From Acanthopleura granulata (taxonomy: Eukaryota; Mollusca; Polyplacophora; Chitonida; Chitonidae), in contig JABBOT010000002.1 of NCBI GenBank assembly GCA_016165875.1, forward strand, positions 41,718,811 to 41,782,810: a stretch of 64,000 nucleotides of DNA, read 5' to 3'. A program made the translations under genes and the position numbers. Below the pieces are notes generated by a model. That model had not been told where the DNA came from, made no database searches, and saw nothing but the letters and a program-made list of their open reading frames with translations. Position 1 is the stretch's first letter. Every line of letters begins with the position of its first letter. Below are positions 10,362 through 25,300 of this stretch, piece by piece.

Positions 10362-13300
10362 CTAACAACAGAAAATGTGATCTTAAACCACGAACGTGGA
10401 CATATAGACATACATATACACAGTTTAACGTTTTGAAAACTTAGCTGAAATACTAGAGAAGTAAATGACAGTAAAGAATAAACTACATGACTGAGAGAAG
10501 AGACAGCATATTCAAGGCATCATGTCAATATGCATGTTGCGTTATAACTTTATATATGAAACATGCGGATTAAGCAAGAGCATAATCTAAACCTCGCCTA
10601 GAACTTTAGGATCTGATCGGTGCGCAGTATGTATTGTCGTGTTACGCTGATGGAAGAGGCTTGGCTTTTACTCTGCTCGTGAATTGTGTTTCACACTTCG
10701 CTGGGCGAATGTGATCTGGGTCATATCAGTTGGGTGAAGATACAGATAATATGAGTGAGTGATCAGGGCTAAACGCCACATGGATAATATTTCAAATATA
10801 TCATTGCGAGTCTTAGATTGACCTCTCGGTTACATGTGGTGATGGAATTACATCCTGAACACAAACCGTTTTCATTTGTACAATTACCATCATAGGAAAT
10901 GCTGTCTTTAACGTGATAGTCGGGTGTTAAGTTGATCTTGTACTCACCCCACTTTTGTCCGAGCAGCACCGGGCAGCCTGCGTGGGTCAGTCTCTCATCG
11001 TTCTCACCCGCGCGGTTCAGATTGTACCAGAAAGCCGCACCATTCTGAAACGTAATACCACAATAATGCTGCAGGTAGAAAGTGCAACATAACCCGCCTA
11101 AAACAAGTCGACCCAAGTAGCAGGCGCCTTTGTTGTTTTCTGAAATACGTCACAGTTTCTGTACGGTTGTGATAAGAAAGCAAACACGTCGTTCGCAAGC
11201 AGCCCAAGCATAACAGCTATGAACGACATGTTTACACTGCTTGCTCCTTGGAAATGTCCATTCATTCAACTTTAAACTTAAGAAGAAACGTAAGTATAGG
11301 TCTATGTATGATACACTTATGTTTCCTATGTCTTCCGTACGTAAAACACACATGCACAGACACTAGATCTACTGACAAGTATATAAACAGGTGTTTACAT
11401 AGAAATGTGCAGACAAACAAATGTGCAACAGGCAATAGGATGGGTATCTCTTGTACCGACAACTAGTCTTTAAAGACAACTAAATGTGTGCGGAAACTAT
11501 GGCTTAAACGAACAGCAAGAGGACACCATACATGTGTAGAAAAACTATAGGAACTGGACACAAACCTTAACAACAGGCACCTGGATCCCGACCCGCGGGA
11601 ACACTGTGGCACCACCCTCCACTACGTCATCTAGCTGCAACATAAACCACACACGTAACTACTATAGTCATTCATAAAACTTTCTCAAGATGTTAACGGG
11701 GTTAGGGCCCTGTTTCACGCAAGCTCTAATTTTAATAGCATAAATAGTAGTGTTGTGCTTAAATAACATCAGTATCGATAACTCCAGCAGTGTTTGACTT
11801 CATTTTTTTTCGAGGAACATTCGGCGTTGGACGGAGAAAAAAGTAGCAATCAGGAAGTTTAATGAACTTGGGTATACTTTTCGTGGAACCTTATGAATAG
11901 GCTGTAATTGTTTTTTATAGAAAGTATTATTTATTTTTTATTTGATTGGTGTTTTACCCCCTACTCAAGAATTTTTCACTTATACGACAGCGCTCAGCAT
12001 CATGGTGGGAGGAAACCGCGGGCAGGGCCCGGGCGAAACCCCCGACCTAACATGATTCTTAGAAATTGGAGACTCTTTTATGTTTTGTAGCTAGAAACTA
12101 GCGTGCTTGGCTGTATTGGAGACATAGCCAAAATGAATGGTAACATTTGGGCTTTTACACTGACGTACATCTGTAAAGTGGCGAACTATAGAAGTTTCCG
12201 CAGAAACTATAGCAGGGCTGATTGGATGTAAGGCATTGGCAGAGCGATAGAGTGGATTTACATTGTTTCCACGTTACTGTGTACATGTATTAAATGTGAC
12301 GAAAACACAGGAGTAATTTAAGTAGTTCTAGACTGCAATTGTTTTTATACCAAATTCTGCTTAAGCCATGGTTCTAGGGTGCGTGTAAGTTCTTGCTTCT
12401 TAAACACTTAAATGAACACTTAGAATAAAAACCGAACTAAGCTAAATTCACAAGAGACCAGATAGCGTGTGACCAATTGCCGACTTTCACCCTGTCTTTG
12501 CTGCTGTGATTGGACTTTCTATGCTGTAGTTTGTATCATTGTAAAGTTTAAGATCGGCATACACTGGAGCATCAGACCATGTTCGACTGTCGTAAGGCCT
12601 AGTGTATGTGGAATAACATCCCAGGCTCATACAGATGAGTTGTGTTACAGTGGTTATGCGCAATCCAAAGTCGTGTGGCCGTCAAATGGGTTGCGTGTTT
12701 GGGACACAAGTGGAAAGGGACTTGTAGCACATTACAGTTACGTAAAACCGGAATGTGGTTGACATACCCCACGTGTTCTGTGGAAACTAATGTGGATGTG
12801 ATACAGTGTCAGAGTGGCATTTCGTGTTTATGTTTCTGGTAAAATAAGACAGTGGTTAACCAGTTCCCAGTATTCTGTGGAAACTAATTTGGCTGATTGG
12901 GTAAGACATTGTCGCTGTGAGATGTGGCACTCTTATACTTACGTAAAATAGGAAAGTGGCTAATCGATCCCCCGTGTTTTGCAGAAAGTCTGGTACTTGT
13001 GCCAAAACCGATCTATTCTGTAAGATAAAACAGAAGGCCGTCATTTCCACTGGCAACATATTTATCCGTGAAGGAAACAAAATATTTCACTTGCACTCGA
13101 CGACGGTTAAGCGCACACGGATTCCTAAACATTATGTATACTGGTGGTTTAGTGGCAGGACCACTGGAACGATAGTATACTGATGAGTTGATTGTAATAA
13201 TGGTACGATAACAGAAAGAGGAATCCAGTGTGGACTGATTTCAATGGCACGATAACAGAAAGACACATCGTGGTGTAATGATGGGTCTATTGTAATAATG

Positions 13301-16300
13301 GTCAGACAACAGAATGATTTTTATGATGTTACAATAATAGACTGGTTTTAATGGTATGACCACAGAAAGATACATCGCAGTGTAATGGTGGGTTTATTGT
13401 AATAATGGTACGAGGACAGAAAAAGACTTTTATGATGTTACAGGGATAGACTGGTTTTAATGGTACAGTAACAGAAAGACACACTGTGGTATAATGGCGG
13501 ATCGGGTATATTATGGTATTATAACGGGTGTATTATGAGGATGACCGGGTACACGAAAGACTTGTATAATGGTTTAATGATGAGTTTGTTTTAATAATGG
13601 TGGGTTGAGAGAAATATTTGTTAGAGAGCAAAAGGTGAGGTGCTGGATTAGGATAATGGTGGGCACCAGGAAAAACATGACTGTGTGATGGAATAATGGT
13701 GGGTAGTTTGTTATAATGGGACAATTACCGAACGACTGAAATGATGAGACAAAGGTTAGTTCGCTAGGATCCTGGATCAATTAGGGATTGCCTGGAAAAA
13801 ATGGAATCATGAACTCTTGAGTGCAATGATGGTACAGGTATGTGTTGACAGATCTCATGAGAGAACGGCACTGACGCTGATAGAATTAGGCAAATAATAC
13901 TCTAGTATCACTCACTTGATATATGTCTAAGTGTGGTTCGTAATGGCCGCCTATACCATAGTTGACGATCTGTCAAAAGAAAACCAGATGATTACAGGTT
14001 TAAATCAGGGAAGCAGCTGTGAATTACCGTGTGTTACCTTGACACTGGTCGGTAAAATCTATTCTCAGAAGCATATAAATGCTTTAGGCCATACTTCTCA
14101 TGCTAAAACTTAAAGTGTAACTCCAGTCAGAATACATATTGCGTGGAAATATTACAATGATGTGAAAGAAATCCTACGGAGTAAACCTAACACTATGTTT
14201 CAAAAGGATTTTGAGGAATAACATTATTTAACCCTTATAACTGAAGATTCCTTGAAAAACGAAATCTTCGGCTGTGTCCGTAAAATATTCCTGATGTGAA
14301 GTGATAAAATTCCCTGTATGACGTCGAATTAGGCAGATGTGACGTTGAGCAAGGCATTTATGCTGGGATGACGTCAAGCCCGTTTGAAAGGGCAGCGTCA
14401 TATGTGTACTCACATCAGCGATTGATAACGTCATGTGTTCGTGGCTGACGTCACACTAGGCAAAGTGGAAGCGACAGAAATATTTTGTTTCCGTATAATC
14501 CGACGAAGCGTACAATATCGGTTTTAATTGGCTGCAATATTTTCACAATTTAGGAAAGCAATTCAGATTATCCAGTCTTTGTTAATTCAGCTTGCTTTTC
14601 AAGCCCAGATGTTTTGACACCAAAGCAGCTCTTTCGGTTTTTTCCGATAAGAAATGAATAAAACTTCACAAAAATTATGCGGTCGCATAAGGTGGTTGAA
14701 TGAATCAGCAAACCAAGCAAAGTGAGTCACATGAGAAAAAGTCAAACATTACTTTGAAAACATGCAGTGTACAGCGATTTCCAGTCTCACTACTAGGATG
14801 GGAAGATCAGAACAGCTAAGTTACCGAGTGTTAAGAGAATACTTCTTTTTAGCAATAGTCCCTGAACAAACAGACAAGCGACTGTTAACCAAAATTCATG
14901 ACAGAACTAAAGGAGAAAGACATCAAAACAGAATTCGTCATCATTAGACACACAACTAAAAATTACGTAAAAGTAACTTTCATTATTGAAAACTTTCTTA
15001 AATAGACCTGAGTGCATTTTAATACTTCAATTTTGAAGTGGGTTTCAGGGACCACAATGATATTGTTCCGCGCTGTAAATATTAACATTGTTGTCCTGTA
15101 GTCTAATATTCAAGCAGAGAAGCAGTGAGCAACTTTATGTTCACTGGGTAGTAAAGCTCGTTTTTTATCGCTTAAATTCAAATTTACTTTTTGAAACACA
15201 GTTGCAACTGGAAAACATAAACCTGAGGGTGAAAGTTAAACTGAACACCAGACAACCTGTACGGTTTATCAATGATGGCAAACAAAAGTATCATGGGCGA
15301 TGAAAAAGTTAAGTCATATTACAACCGTATGACGGAGCAGAAGACACAACGAATCCACGACATTTTCACATTACTAAGTCTTCATTTTTGCAACAAAACA
15401 AAAGAAAAAGGGGGCAACATTGTTATGTCTGTGTGTATGCCTGTAATACAACCCAATATTTCATTCTGATATTACAAATGATGTAAATGTACAGAACGAG
15501 ATAGCCCATGCACAAACTTTCAACGAACTGTATTGTTAAGAATTGTATATAATCGAACTGCCTCCTTAAACCGTTACTAAAATCCTGCTTACCTGGAATG
15601 ACTCCGAGGAAGATTGCACCGCTCTCATGGTCACGTCTAATCCCGTGATTTCCATCACGCGGTCCGAGATCTTCTTGATGGCTGGCTCAGAGTCGTCGAG
15701 CCAAGTTCTGGCAAATAATTCGGCACAATGTGAACATATGAGAGAGTGTACGGAATAAAACTTCCGCATGGAAATGTTTTGCAGAGTAAAAGAACAACTT
15801 CTACCAGACACATAGTGGTAAATGAGGTCACCCATGATTGACGTATACAAGAACTTTCAACAGTTCTACCACATTCACACAAATAAGAGAGTATCCCTCG
15901 GATATCATGCAGATAACAGAGCATCGTAAATATGAGAATATACAATTATTCTACGGTAAGATCGGATATTATGTATGTAACAATGTCATATTTTATAGTC
16001 GCTCTACCATAACCTTGGATGTCATATAGTATCCGGAAATCCAATATAACTGTTATACAACGGAACCTTCGATACTATGCAAGTATGACTTATAATATTA
16101 GATACCACACAGAATACAGATCACCCTGAATGTCGTGACCAGCAGCTGTTATAACATAACATTGGATGTCATGTACTTATGACACTATCCTCAGATACAA
16201 TTTAGACTACAGATCATCCTGAATGTTGTGACCAGCAGCTGTTATAACATAACATTGGATGTCATGTACTTATGACGCTATCCTCAGATACAATTTAGAC

Positions 16301-19300
16301 TACAGATCACCCTGAATGTCGTGACCAGCAGCTGTTATAACATAACATTGGATGTCATGTACTTATGATACTATCCTCAGATACAATTTAGACTACAGAT
16401 CATCCTGAATGTCGTGACCAGCAGCTGTTATAACATAACATTGGATGTCATGTACTTATGACGCTATCCTCAGATACAATTTAGACTACAGATCACCCTG
16501 AATGTCGTGACCAGCAGCTGTTATAACATAACATTGGATGTCATGTACTTATCACACTATCCTCAGATACAATTTAGACTACAGATCATCCTGAATGTCA
16601 TAACCAGCAGCTGTTATAGCAGAACATTGGATATCGTGTACACATGACACTATCCGGCAACAAGGAACTTACAGCTGTCCCACTCTAACTTCGGAAATGA
16701 TTGACTCATCCGGATCTCCGACCATTGCTCTGTTTAACTGCAAAAAACCATATCTTGTTTATTTATAAATTTATACTTTAACAGCAGCCCGGGTTCAACT
16801 TTTAGGGTGAATCTCTTCGGCATCAGCAGTTATGTTCCTAAAGGAACAGTACAGTTGATCTGTTCAGATTTTCCGCGCTCAGTATCAAGGTTAAAGTGTG
16901 TATGTTCATAATAGTAAGACTTACATGGTTTTTGGCGATATTCCTGAAATTATTTCCCTCGTTTTCGGAGAGGACGTCATGGAATACGGAGATGAATGGA
17001 TCAAAGCTAAGAATCTCCTGCTTCACCAGGCGATACGGTACGGAGTCTGTCCGCGCGATGCACAACCCCTTCGATATATACTGGTTTGTCTGTGGAAACA
17101 TACAGCAGCACGTTAGTACTACTGCCGTGGTTATTTATTTATTCATTTACTTAAAGAACAATTATCATTTTTTAGAATAGCCCCCAAAATGCTTTTAACA
17201 AACTATCAGCCTCATTTGTGCATCTGTTACTGTTCACAATCGGTAGTTCGTAAAATTTATAATGCTGGTGGATTAATAAATTTTAAGTTTAGAATCATTA
17301 CAACCTTATAAACAGTACAGGTACGAATCTGATATTTTCTGAAATGCAATAATCTAAGCTACTCCTGGAAAATTTGAATTGATAAGCAAACATGCATTTA
17401 ATTTGCCCCAAATCTGCGGTACAACCACTTAAAAACACTATATTCATGTGTTAATCATGCACTTATGCAATGGCGGTTAGCTTTATTTGTGTAGGGACCG
17501 GAGAGCCCAGGATAAACCACCGAGCTTTGGCAAGTTACCAATTAAATTTTCTACATTTGACTTACAGATAATAACACCATACTTGTGGAAGACAAGTCTT
17601 ATGCGAACGTTAGACTGTGAAGCGGCCACACGCGCCGTTAATCGCTTTTTGTTCCCTGCTCAAGGTCAGGTTTGGGCCACATGTGTCCTCGTGAACGGCA
17701 AACATCTTGTTCACTTCGCCACGGCCAGCTCGCTTCTCATGTCCATACATAAGCCAGAGTCTGTTAGTTTCGGATCGGTTGTAGAAGAAATGGCTGCCTG
17801 GTCATTCCTGTATACGATGTGTGTCTATGACCCCTCACCGCGCCCATGCCCATGTCAATTTCGTCGGCCCGTGTTCATATCATATGCACCATAAATGGTG
17901 TCTAGTTGTCGATGCTGACAAAGGTGTTCATAGAGATTGGGATGCCGCACAGACGTACAAACGCATCTATTTCAAATACGGATACACATTCGGACTTCAC
18001 ACAGGCGTAGAAATATGTGTTCTTTGGATACGGACAAGGGTGTGGATACTGAGTCGGGCACCGTACATACCAACATTTATCTATATAAGTTTCGGAAGAG
18101 GACAATTAAAGATGTGGGATATGGATAATGAAGAAGCAAAATGTCTTCCTCACCTTTAATTGTTAACGATGATAAACGAGTTTATCCAAATTGTACGTAC
18201 GCAAACACTTCGAGACGGGAGCTCAGTTCGGTTAAAAATGTCTTGTTATACAGGCAGTCAAGAAACACAGCCGCTTTTCAAAATGTAGTTGACATCATTA
18301 CTGCGAGACAAAACGTTCGTTCAGACGAAAATCAAAGTTAAATGTCCTTTTCTCACGATTCAATTACTCAGGCAAATCATTTCAAAAGTAGTATTAAGAG
18401 CAGTTGTTAGTTGTTAATTTGTCCCGTTGTCATTCCGTGGTATGAGTCCGCTTACCCAGTCCACTTCCCCGCGACACAGGGCAGCGTACTCTTCATCAAA
18501 ACCTGCCGCATCGGCCGGTGGCGGGAGTTCCAGCTGTCCAAATGTGACCGCTTCAACTTTACGCTGGATATCCTGGTGAACTTCACGGACTCTGTCATCG
18601 TAAGGATCTGAAAATACAGCGACAGAAAATGTTAAACAAGAGACCGTGGAAGTCCATGGGGAAAAATGGGGAAAGCTTTATTGAGAAGGCAATGGTTTGC
18701 CCCGTTTATTTATCTATTTGAATGGGGACCTGCAGTGCTGCAGCTTATGTCAAGGGATGATGCCGGTCAGTTTATTTATTTATTCATTTATTGGCGTTTT
18801 ACCTCGTACTCAGAAACTTCACATATACGTCTCTCGCCATATTATGGTGGAAGCAAACCAGGCAGATCCCGGAGAAAACCCACGACCACTGGCAGATTAT
18901 TAACAGACGGTTAGTTGAACGGGCGAGAGATCCTCACTCCAGTAAGCGACTTAATAAGAGAATATCTTATTACGTCGCTTACTGGCGTCTGAGAGTCAGC
19001 ATCAGCATTACAGCATTAGACCACTCCTCCACACTGGAAGAAAACATATGCGAGGGAAATATTGGTTAAACAATACAGTTATTTCGATTTAACTTTGAAT
19101 TCAATCTTTCATACACTATAGCCAAAGTACATGTGTATTATGGCATGTATAATATGAAACAATATGTAATATATAAACTCGTAGCAGTGAACCTATACTT
19201 ACATGCTTCGTTAGCCCATCGGGAAAACTTCAGAGCATTCTCAAGATCGTTGAACTGAAATAAAATGAAGGCTATATGAGTATTTCACAACCAGTGACTG

Positions 19301-22300
19301 GATAGAGCATCTGTGAAATAGATTTAGGCTACTACGGATAGAAAAGTTAGTCTAAATGTCAAGGTACTCACAGCTTGAAACCGTGTACTGACACCACTTA
19401 TTCTTTTCACTCCATCTCTCATTCCTTTATACCACTTACTCTCTCTTTTATTCATCCAGTCTCTCTTCAATTTACTTCACTCACTCTGTGTTTCATTCCT
19501 ATATTCACTCTCTCTTTAATTCGTTCACTCTGTCTCTCTTTCATCCATTCTTTTTTCATTCCTTCATTTTTCTTTTCGTTCTCTTTCGTTCGTTCACTCA
19601 CTATTCCTCTTTCATTCATTCTCTCATTCCTTCGTTCTCTTTCATTCCTTTACCCATCCTCTCTTTCGTTCCTTCACTCTCTTTCTTTCATTCCTCCGTC
19701 TATTCTTTCTTTCTTCTATTTATTCACTCACTCTTTGTTCATTCCTTCAATAATTCTTTCATTCCTTCCAACATTCTCCCTTCCAATACAAGTACTCATT
19801 CTATCTTAATTTTCATTCATTTTCTCACTCACTCTTTCTTATATTTATTTCTCTCACTTCTCATTTCTTCATTCACCCCCCCCCCATTCGTTTGCTTACT
19901 CTCTCATTCTGTCTCTTCGTTCCTGCACTCTCTTTCTTTCATTCCTCCATCCATTCTCTGTTTCATTCCTCTACTCATTCTTTCTTTTATTCATTTTTTC
20001 ACTCTCTCTCTCTCTCATTCCTTCACCCTCTTTCTCTTTCATTCCTTCATTTATTCTCTCATTCCTTCGCCCACTGCCTTTCATTTCTTCACTCTCTCTC
20101 CTTCACTCACATGCTGACTGTGACACATGTCTTTATTCTCACACACTGATTCGTTACCTGTAAGTACACACTGATCAGTCCCAGGGTGGCTTCTATCCTC
20201 TCTGCGGCCACCATATGCTCTTGCTCGACGGGTACTCTAAGCGGCACGTCATACCACTCTATGGCCTGGGTAAAGAAGCTTTGTTCCGCTGCCTTAGCGC
20301 CCAATGTCAGGGCGTCGTCTATGCCCAGGGGCTGGATAAAGCGGTCCCTGACATACCCTTGCATCAGCTCCTGTTTGGAAAGCTGATATATTCTCTGAAG
20401 ACGTAAGATAGCAGAGGCTGACCCCATGTGGTCTTCCTGGGTGGGCAGACTGAGAGAATGTGCATCGAGGGTAGAGAATAGATCTGCGGAATTAAAAAAA
20501 TGTTCACATTTTTGAGATGCAATAAGTGAAGCAATGACACTGTTCCTAAAGTCCACAATGTTTCTTAACTCTTTTGTTGTCAAAATGAAAGAACTCATCG
20601 GTTTTCTGTAACATAGTTGGGTATAATGCTTCAGGATTCAATGAATCGCTGATCTTGCTTTTTGTAGATCACGGGTCCTTGCTCTTCAAACATCTGCAGG
20701 TATGCCGAGGATGCATGGCTAGAGGCAAGCGTTGGGCAGTGTCGTGTCTTGTGAGGATACAGCAGCCACCTGTTTTGTGACGATACCATTGCCACATGTC
20801 TTTTGAGGATAGCGCAACCTCGTTGTCTTGTGAGGATACTGCAGCCTCGTGCCTTGGGAGGATACCTCAGCCGTGTCTTATGAGCATCCCGACGCCAAGT
20901 GTCTTTTAGGGATATTGTAAACACGTGTCGTGTGAGACTAATATAACCATTTCTCCAGTGAGCTTAATGCAGGCTCGTGTCCTCTTAAAAGTTACTACAT
21001 TCAGCCACACTTTCATCATCTTTCCATTTCCTTCTCCCGTGTATTATACAAGAATACTTACCGCAGCCACAGTTGTTCCTCCGAAAGCATTGTGCATGGT
21101 CACTTAACATAGCCAAGTGTAATGTAATGTAGTGTACATTTCTGTGTCTAAAACAGAAAATGTATAACGGTTGCTTACCTTCCTTTGTCTCGTTTCCTCT
21201 GGCTATCTCATTACCGATCTGGGAGTACGTTTTAATGAGATTGAACGCACCAAGGGGATGCTCCACAAACTTCACTCGCTCACCAGCGGTTCGATTCGCC
21301 ATGGATTTTACCTGGCCCATAAGTCTGCAGAAGAGATGACAAAATGGATGAGAGGACTTGTCCGGTGAATGCTGAATTGGACGATGAACAAAATTCAGCG
21401 GTCAAAAGGAATGGTTGATGGACCAGATTATGTAAGAATGGACGAACTGACAGACTGACGGTTAGATCTATGTACCAATTGATAGAAAGACTGACCGACA
21501 ACAAGGAATAGCAAAAAGGACAAAAAGAGGTGGTTGATGGGACAAAATGACGAAAAGGGGTGGTTGATGGATCAGATTTTGCCAGAATTTACAAACTGAC
21601 AGATTGACGGATAAATCTATGTTCCAGCTGACAGGAAGATTGACCAACAGCCCTCCGGACCAACTAACTATTAGACTGTCGGACAGTTCCACCGACCAAC
21701 TGACTGACAGACTAGCGGACAGTTCTATCCACCGACTGGATGATAGACTGGCGAACAGTTCTATCGGCCAACTGACTTACAAAACTGACCGACAGCTCCA
21801 TGGACGAACTGACAGACACAGTGATGGATTCTCGATGGATTCGACAGATACACCGACAGACTAGTGGTTAATTTTATGTACCACCTGATCGGCAGACTAA
21901 GAGACACACTATAGATTAATGAACCAAGCTCTCTAATCAGTTAACATGCAGCTCTATTAACTCAACGACAAAGTCTGATAGGTGGCTTCACGAGCCAACT
22001 GATGGACGGACTATATCACAGCCTACAGATGAAATGACGGACAGACAAATATACGGATCAACTGATCACGAGATTGATGGACAGCTCTATGAATCAAATG
22101 ATCGACAGATTGATAAACTGCTCTACAGACAAAGTGATGGGCAGATTGGGAGGCTGCTCCACGACTCAACTGAACGACAAAGGGTAAACTGTGGCCCAAC
22201 TGATGGACAATTCTACAGACCATCCTTTTGGTAGAGTGACGGTCGTCTGACACACGGACCAATGCATAATTCTACGGATCAACATAGTGGTAGAGTGTTG

Positions 22301-25300
22301 GTCCTCTGACACACGGACTGATGCACAATTCTATGAATCAGCATACTGGTGGAATGACGGTCGTCTGACAGAGGGCCTGACGGATGACCTCACGCTACAT
22401 GACACTTGCAGCGGAAGAAGGGAAGGGAAGCTTATAACAGAACTTAAGATATAAAGACACGCAATCATAAGGGCACATATATCAACAACGACCCGTCCCT
22501 ATCATATCTCATAATAATGCACAATGAAGACATCCTCGTGCGATACATGCAATCCAGCCAGTTCGGTGTCCGTTAAAAAACGGCGCAGTGTGTTAAATCT
22601 GTATATATGTACCGTGTTCCCAATCGGTTTCATTAATCATTCATTAATTAATAAGCATGCGTTAGTAAAATATGATGATATATTAATCAACTGGCCTATG
22701 CTTAATTACATGTCGCGTGTTTAAACTAATCATGATGACATAGGATTTATGCCTGAATAAGCAGTGAATATTACCCTTGGAGCTGGAACGTTCATCAGGA
22801 TGAAATGCTGTTTTGTCTATTTACATACAACTGAACATGTTCATCAGGATGAAGTGTAGTTCATTTCACATGCAACGAAACATGCATCAAGATGAAGTGT
22901 AGGTCATTTCACATACAACGGAACATGCATCAAGATGAAGTGTAGTTCATTTCACATACAACGGAACATGCATCAAAATGAAGTGTAATTCGTTTCACAC
23001 ACAACGGAACATGCATCAAGATGAAGTGTGGTTCATTTCACATACAACGGAACATGCATCAAGATAGCGTGTAGTTTATTTCACAAACAACGGAACGTGC
23101 AGAAATTTGACCTGTAGTTTATTTTACACACAACGGAACATGCATCAACATGACATGTAGTTTATTTCACATACAACGGAACATCCATCAAGATGGAGTG
23201 TAAGTTTGTCTAAAGGGTAGTTTAGGGCCTATCTATTTAGACACACGGTAAAATGCGTCTGCTCGCATAAAAGGGAAAGTGCATCATTTCGAAGTGCAGC
23301 TTTCCAATAACACCAGAAAACCGGAACATTGTCAGCGCATTGACGAAAACAATGATTGTTGTACAGCACATAGACACACCTGAGTGTTCTGTTCACTGGA
23401 CTGATCTGGTGAAACTTATGTAAATATCAAGCAATCAATTCCGTTCAGCGGGTGGAACCATTTGTAACAATTGTCCAATCAATTCGGTTTCACTTGTTCT
23501 TGAATTGTGTAGGCGATTGGGTTGAATACTGTAATGAAATAGATTTAACCAGGTTGAAGATTTGTGACACTTGCTCGGGCGATCCAGTTTATGCGTTCGA
23601 TATAAGGAAATCACCAGCATTTAGGCGTTGCTGTTGATCTTATTGAAGGAATAGTTAAGTTTATATGTGGTGAAATATATGTTCATAAGTGACATAGAAA
23701 AGGTCATCTAAAGTGACATTTAGAGAGAGAAAACAAACTCTTTCTACCTGCATCCAACTTCTGAAAGACGCTGAGCATTTATACAGTTCTGTCATATGCA
23801 ACAGTGTCTTTAGCTAACTCAGTGTCCAAGAGTAAGCAAATCATCAGTCAAGATTAACAAAAACTACCCGAGTCAATCTGGTTTCCAAACTCTGGTAGGC
23901 AAATGTACAGTCACCATCAAAACTGTCTACCACGCACTCAGTTCCTTACTTTCAATTTTGAGTTCCCCCTGATGATGTTTATGTGTTATTTTTCTCTGTG
24001 AAGGTGGTTTATCTTTTTACGTATTGACTAAATCTTTTGCAATATCAATACAGATACTTCTGTATTCACGTACTTGCCTTGTGTTATTCACATCTTATGG
24101 GTAGGCTAATATCCAGCACACTGAATATACTTTTTTCCTCAGATGATTAAAAAAAAAGTCACCAATATTTTTTTAGCTTTCTTTGCTCTTAATGTGCGCT
24201 CATTTTCCTTGTCTTTTTTCATCCTAGCATGACGATTAATTTTCCCTTCTCTAAAGGCCAGCCATGACAAGCACATTGTTTCTGAAGGTTCACGGAATTT
24301 CTTGATGTGGAAGTAATGCGACACAACTGATCTGGGGTCACCTCACAAACCAGGAAAACGCTGCTCAAAGCGGATGTAAGTAGCACCGTGCTATGTGGTG
24401 TTATCACTACCACTTACGTGGCATTTCTGGCCTCGGGACGAATTCTACACAGAGCTAAGATTTAGGTCGGCTGATATAGAGGAGTTAATAGATGTAGGCC
24501 TATTATGCAGCTCTATGGATGGTCTCATTATCTCTGCTCACACCGGGCATCATCAATTAGTCCAGGTTAACCTGTTTCCTCAATGTGCGCGGTTCCGCGG
24601 AGCAAAGAATAGCGCTGAACTGCAGACGTGCTTTACCTGCCCTCATCAGTAAACAATGGGGCGAATGAACAATTGAACAAATGTTAAGGGGAAGAGGTCG
24701 ATATACAGGTGAAGGAAATCACTATCCGTGAAATGAAGCATCAGGATGTCTTTTTCACAGAAAAGTTTAAACACACACTCATCGTATTTTAGGTATTTTA
24801 AGTATTATCACAACGATAATCTCACACGCAGATCTACTTCCCGCGGGGAAGGAAGCGCTGGTTGACAGCCCTATGCTCAAGCCCCACACTCGCTAAACTT
24901 AAACAATGACCAGGGAAAACCTGTACCGTTGTGTCTCTAATATATTCAGTCTTACATATAAAAAACAATTCACATCATGTCAATGTGTTCTTCATACAGC
25001 TGGCTGCTGACGGTAAAAAAACATAGCCTACATTTAGATGTCCTGCATTTGCAACAGAATGGGGTTATTCGAGCATATAAACAAGAAGACACGCCTGTTA
25101 GGCCTAGAGAGCTAGGTAACATTCCTGCTTTCATTCGTCGATACTTTTTATAACATAGACAATATAGGTCTAATGTTGTGCATAACTCAGGGTTTTATGG
25201 GAAACTCGTAAAACTCCTTCCTGCCTTTCACAAAGGGTTCCGAAGACGTGTGCTCCTTTGCTTCTTTCTTGGATTAGGCCTGTATCACACTTCTAGGTGC

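Noticed and set aside
17487..18159. 135- and 112-codon overlapping plus-strand frames in copy-A intron 5
   Set aside because: No recognisable domain, poor context for a start and no splice partner; kept only as a note on the intron.
19375..20149. Plus-strand open frames of 144, 209 and 85 codons, rich in Ser, Phe, His and Leu
   Set aside because: Produced by the TTCATTC/CTCT low-complexity array; three overlapping frames are open together.
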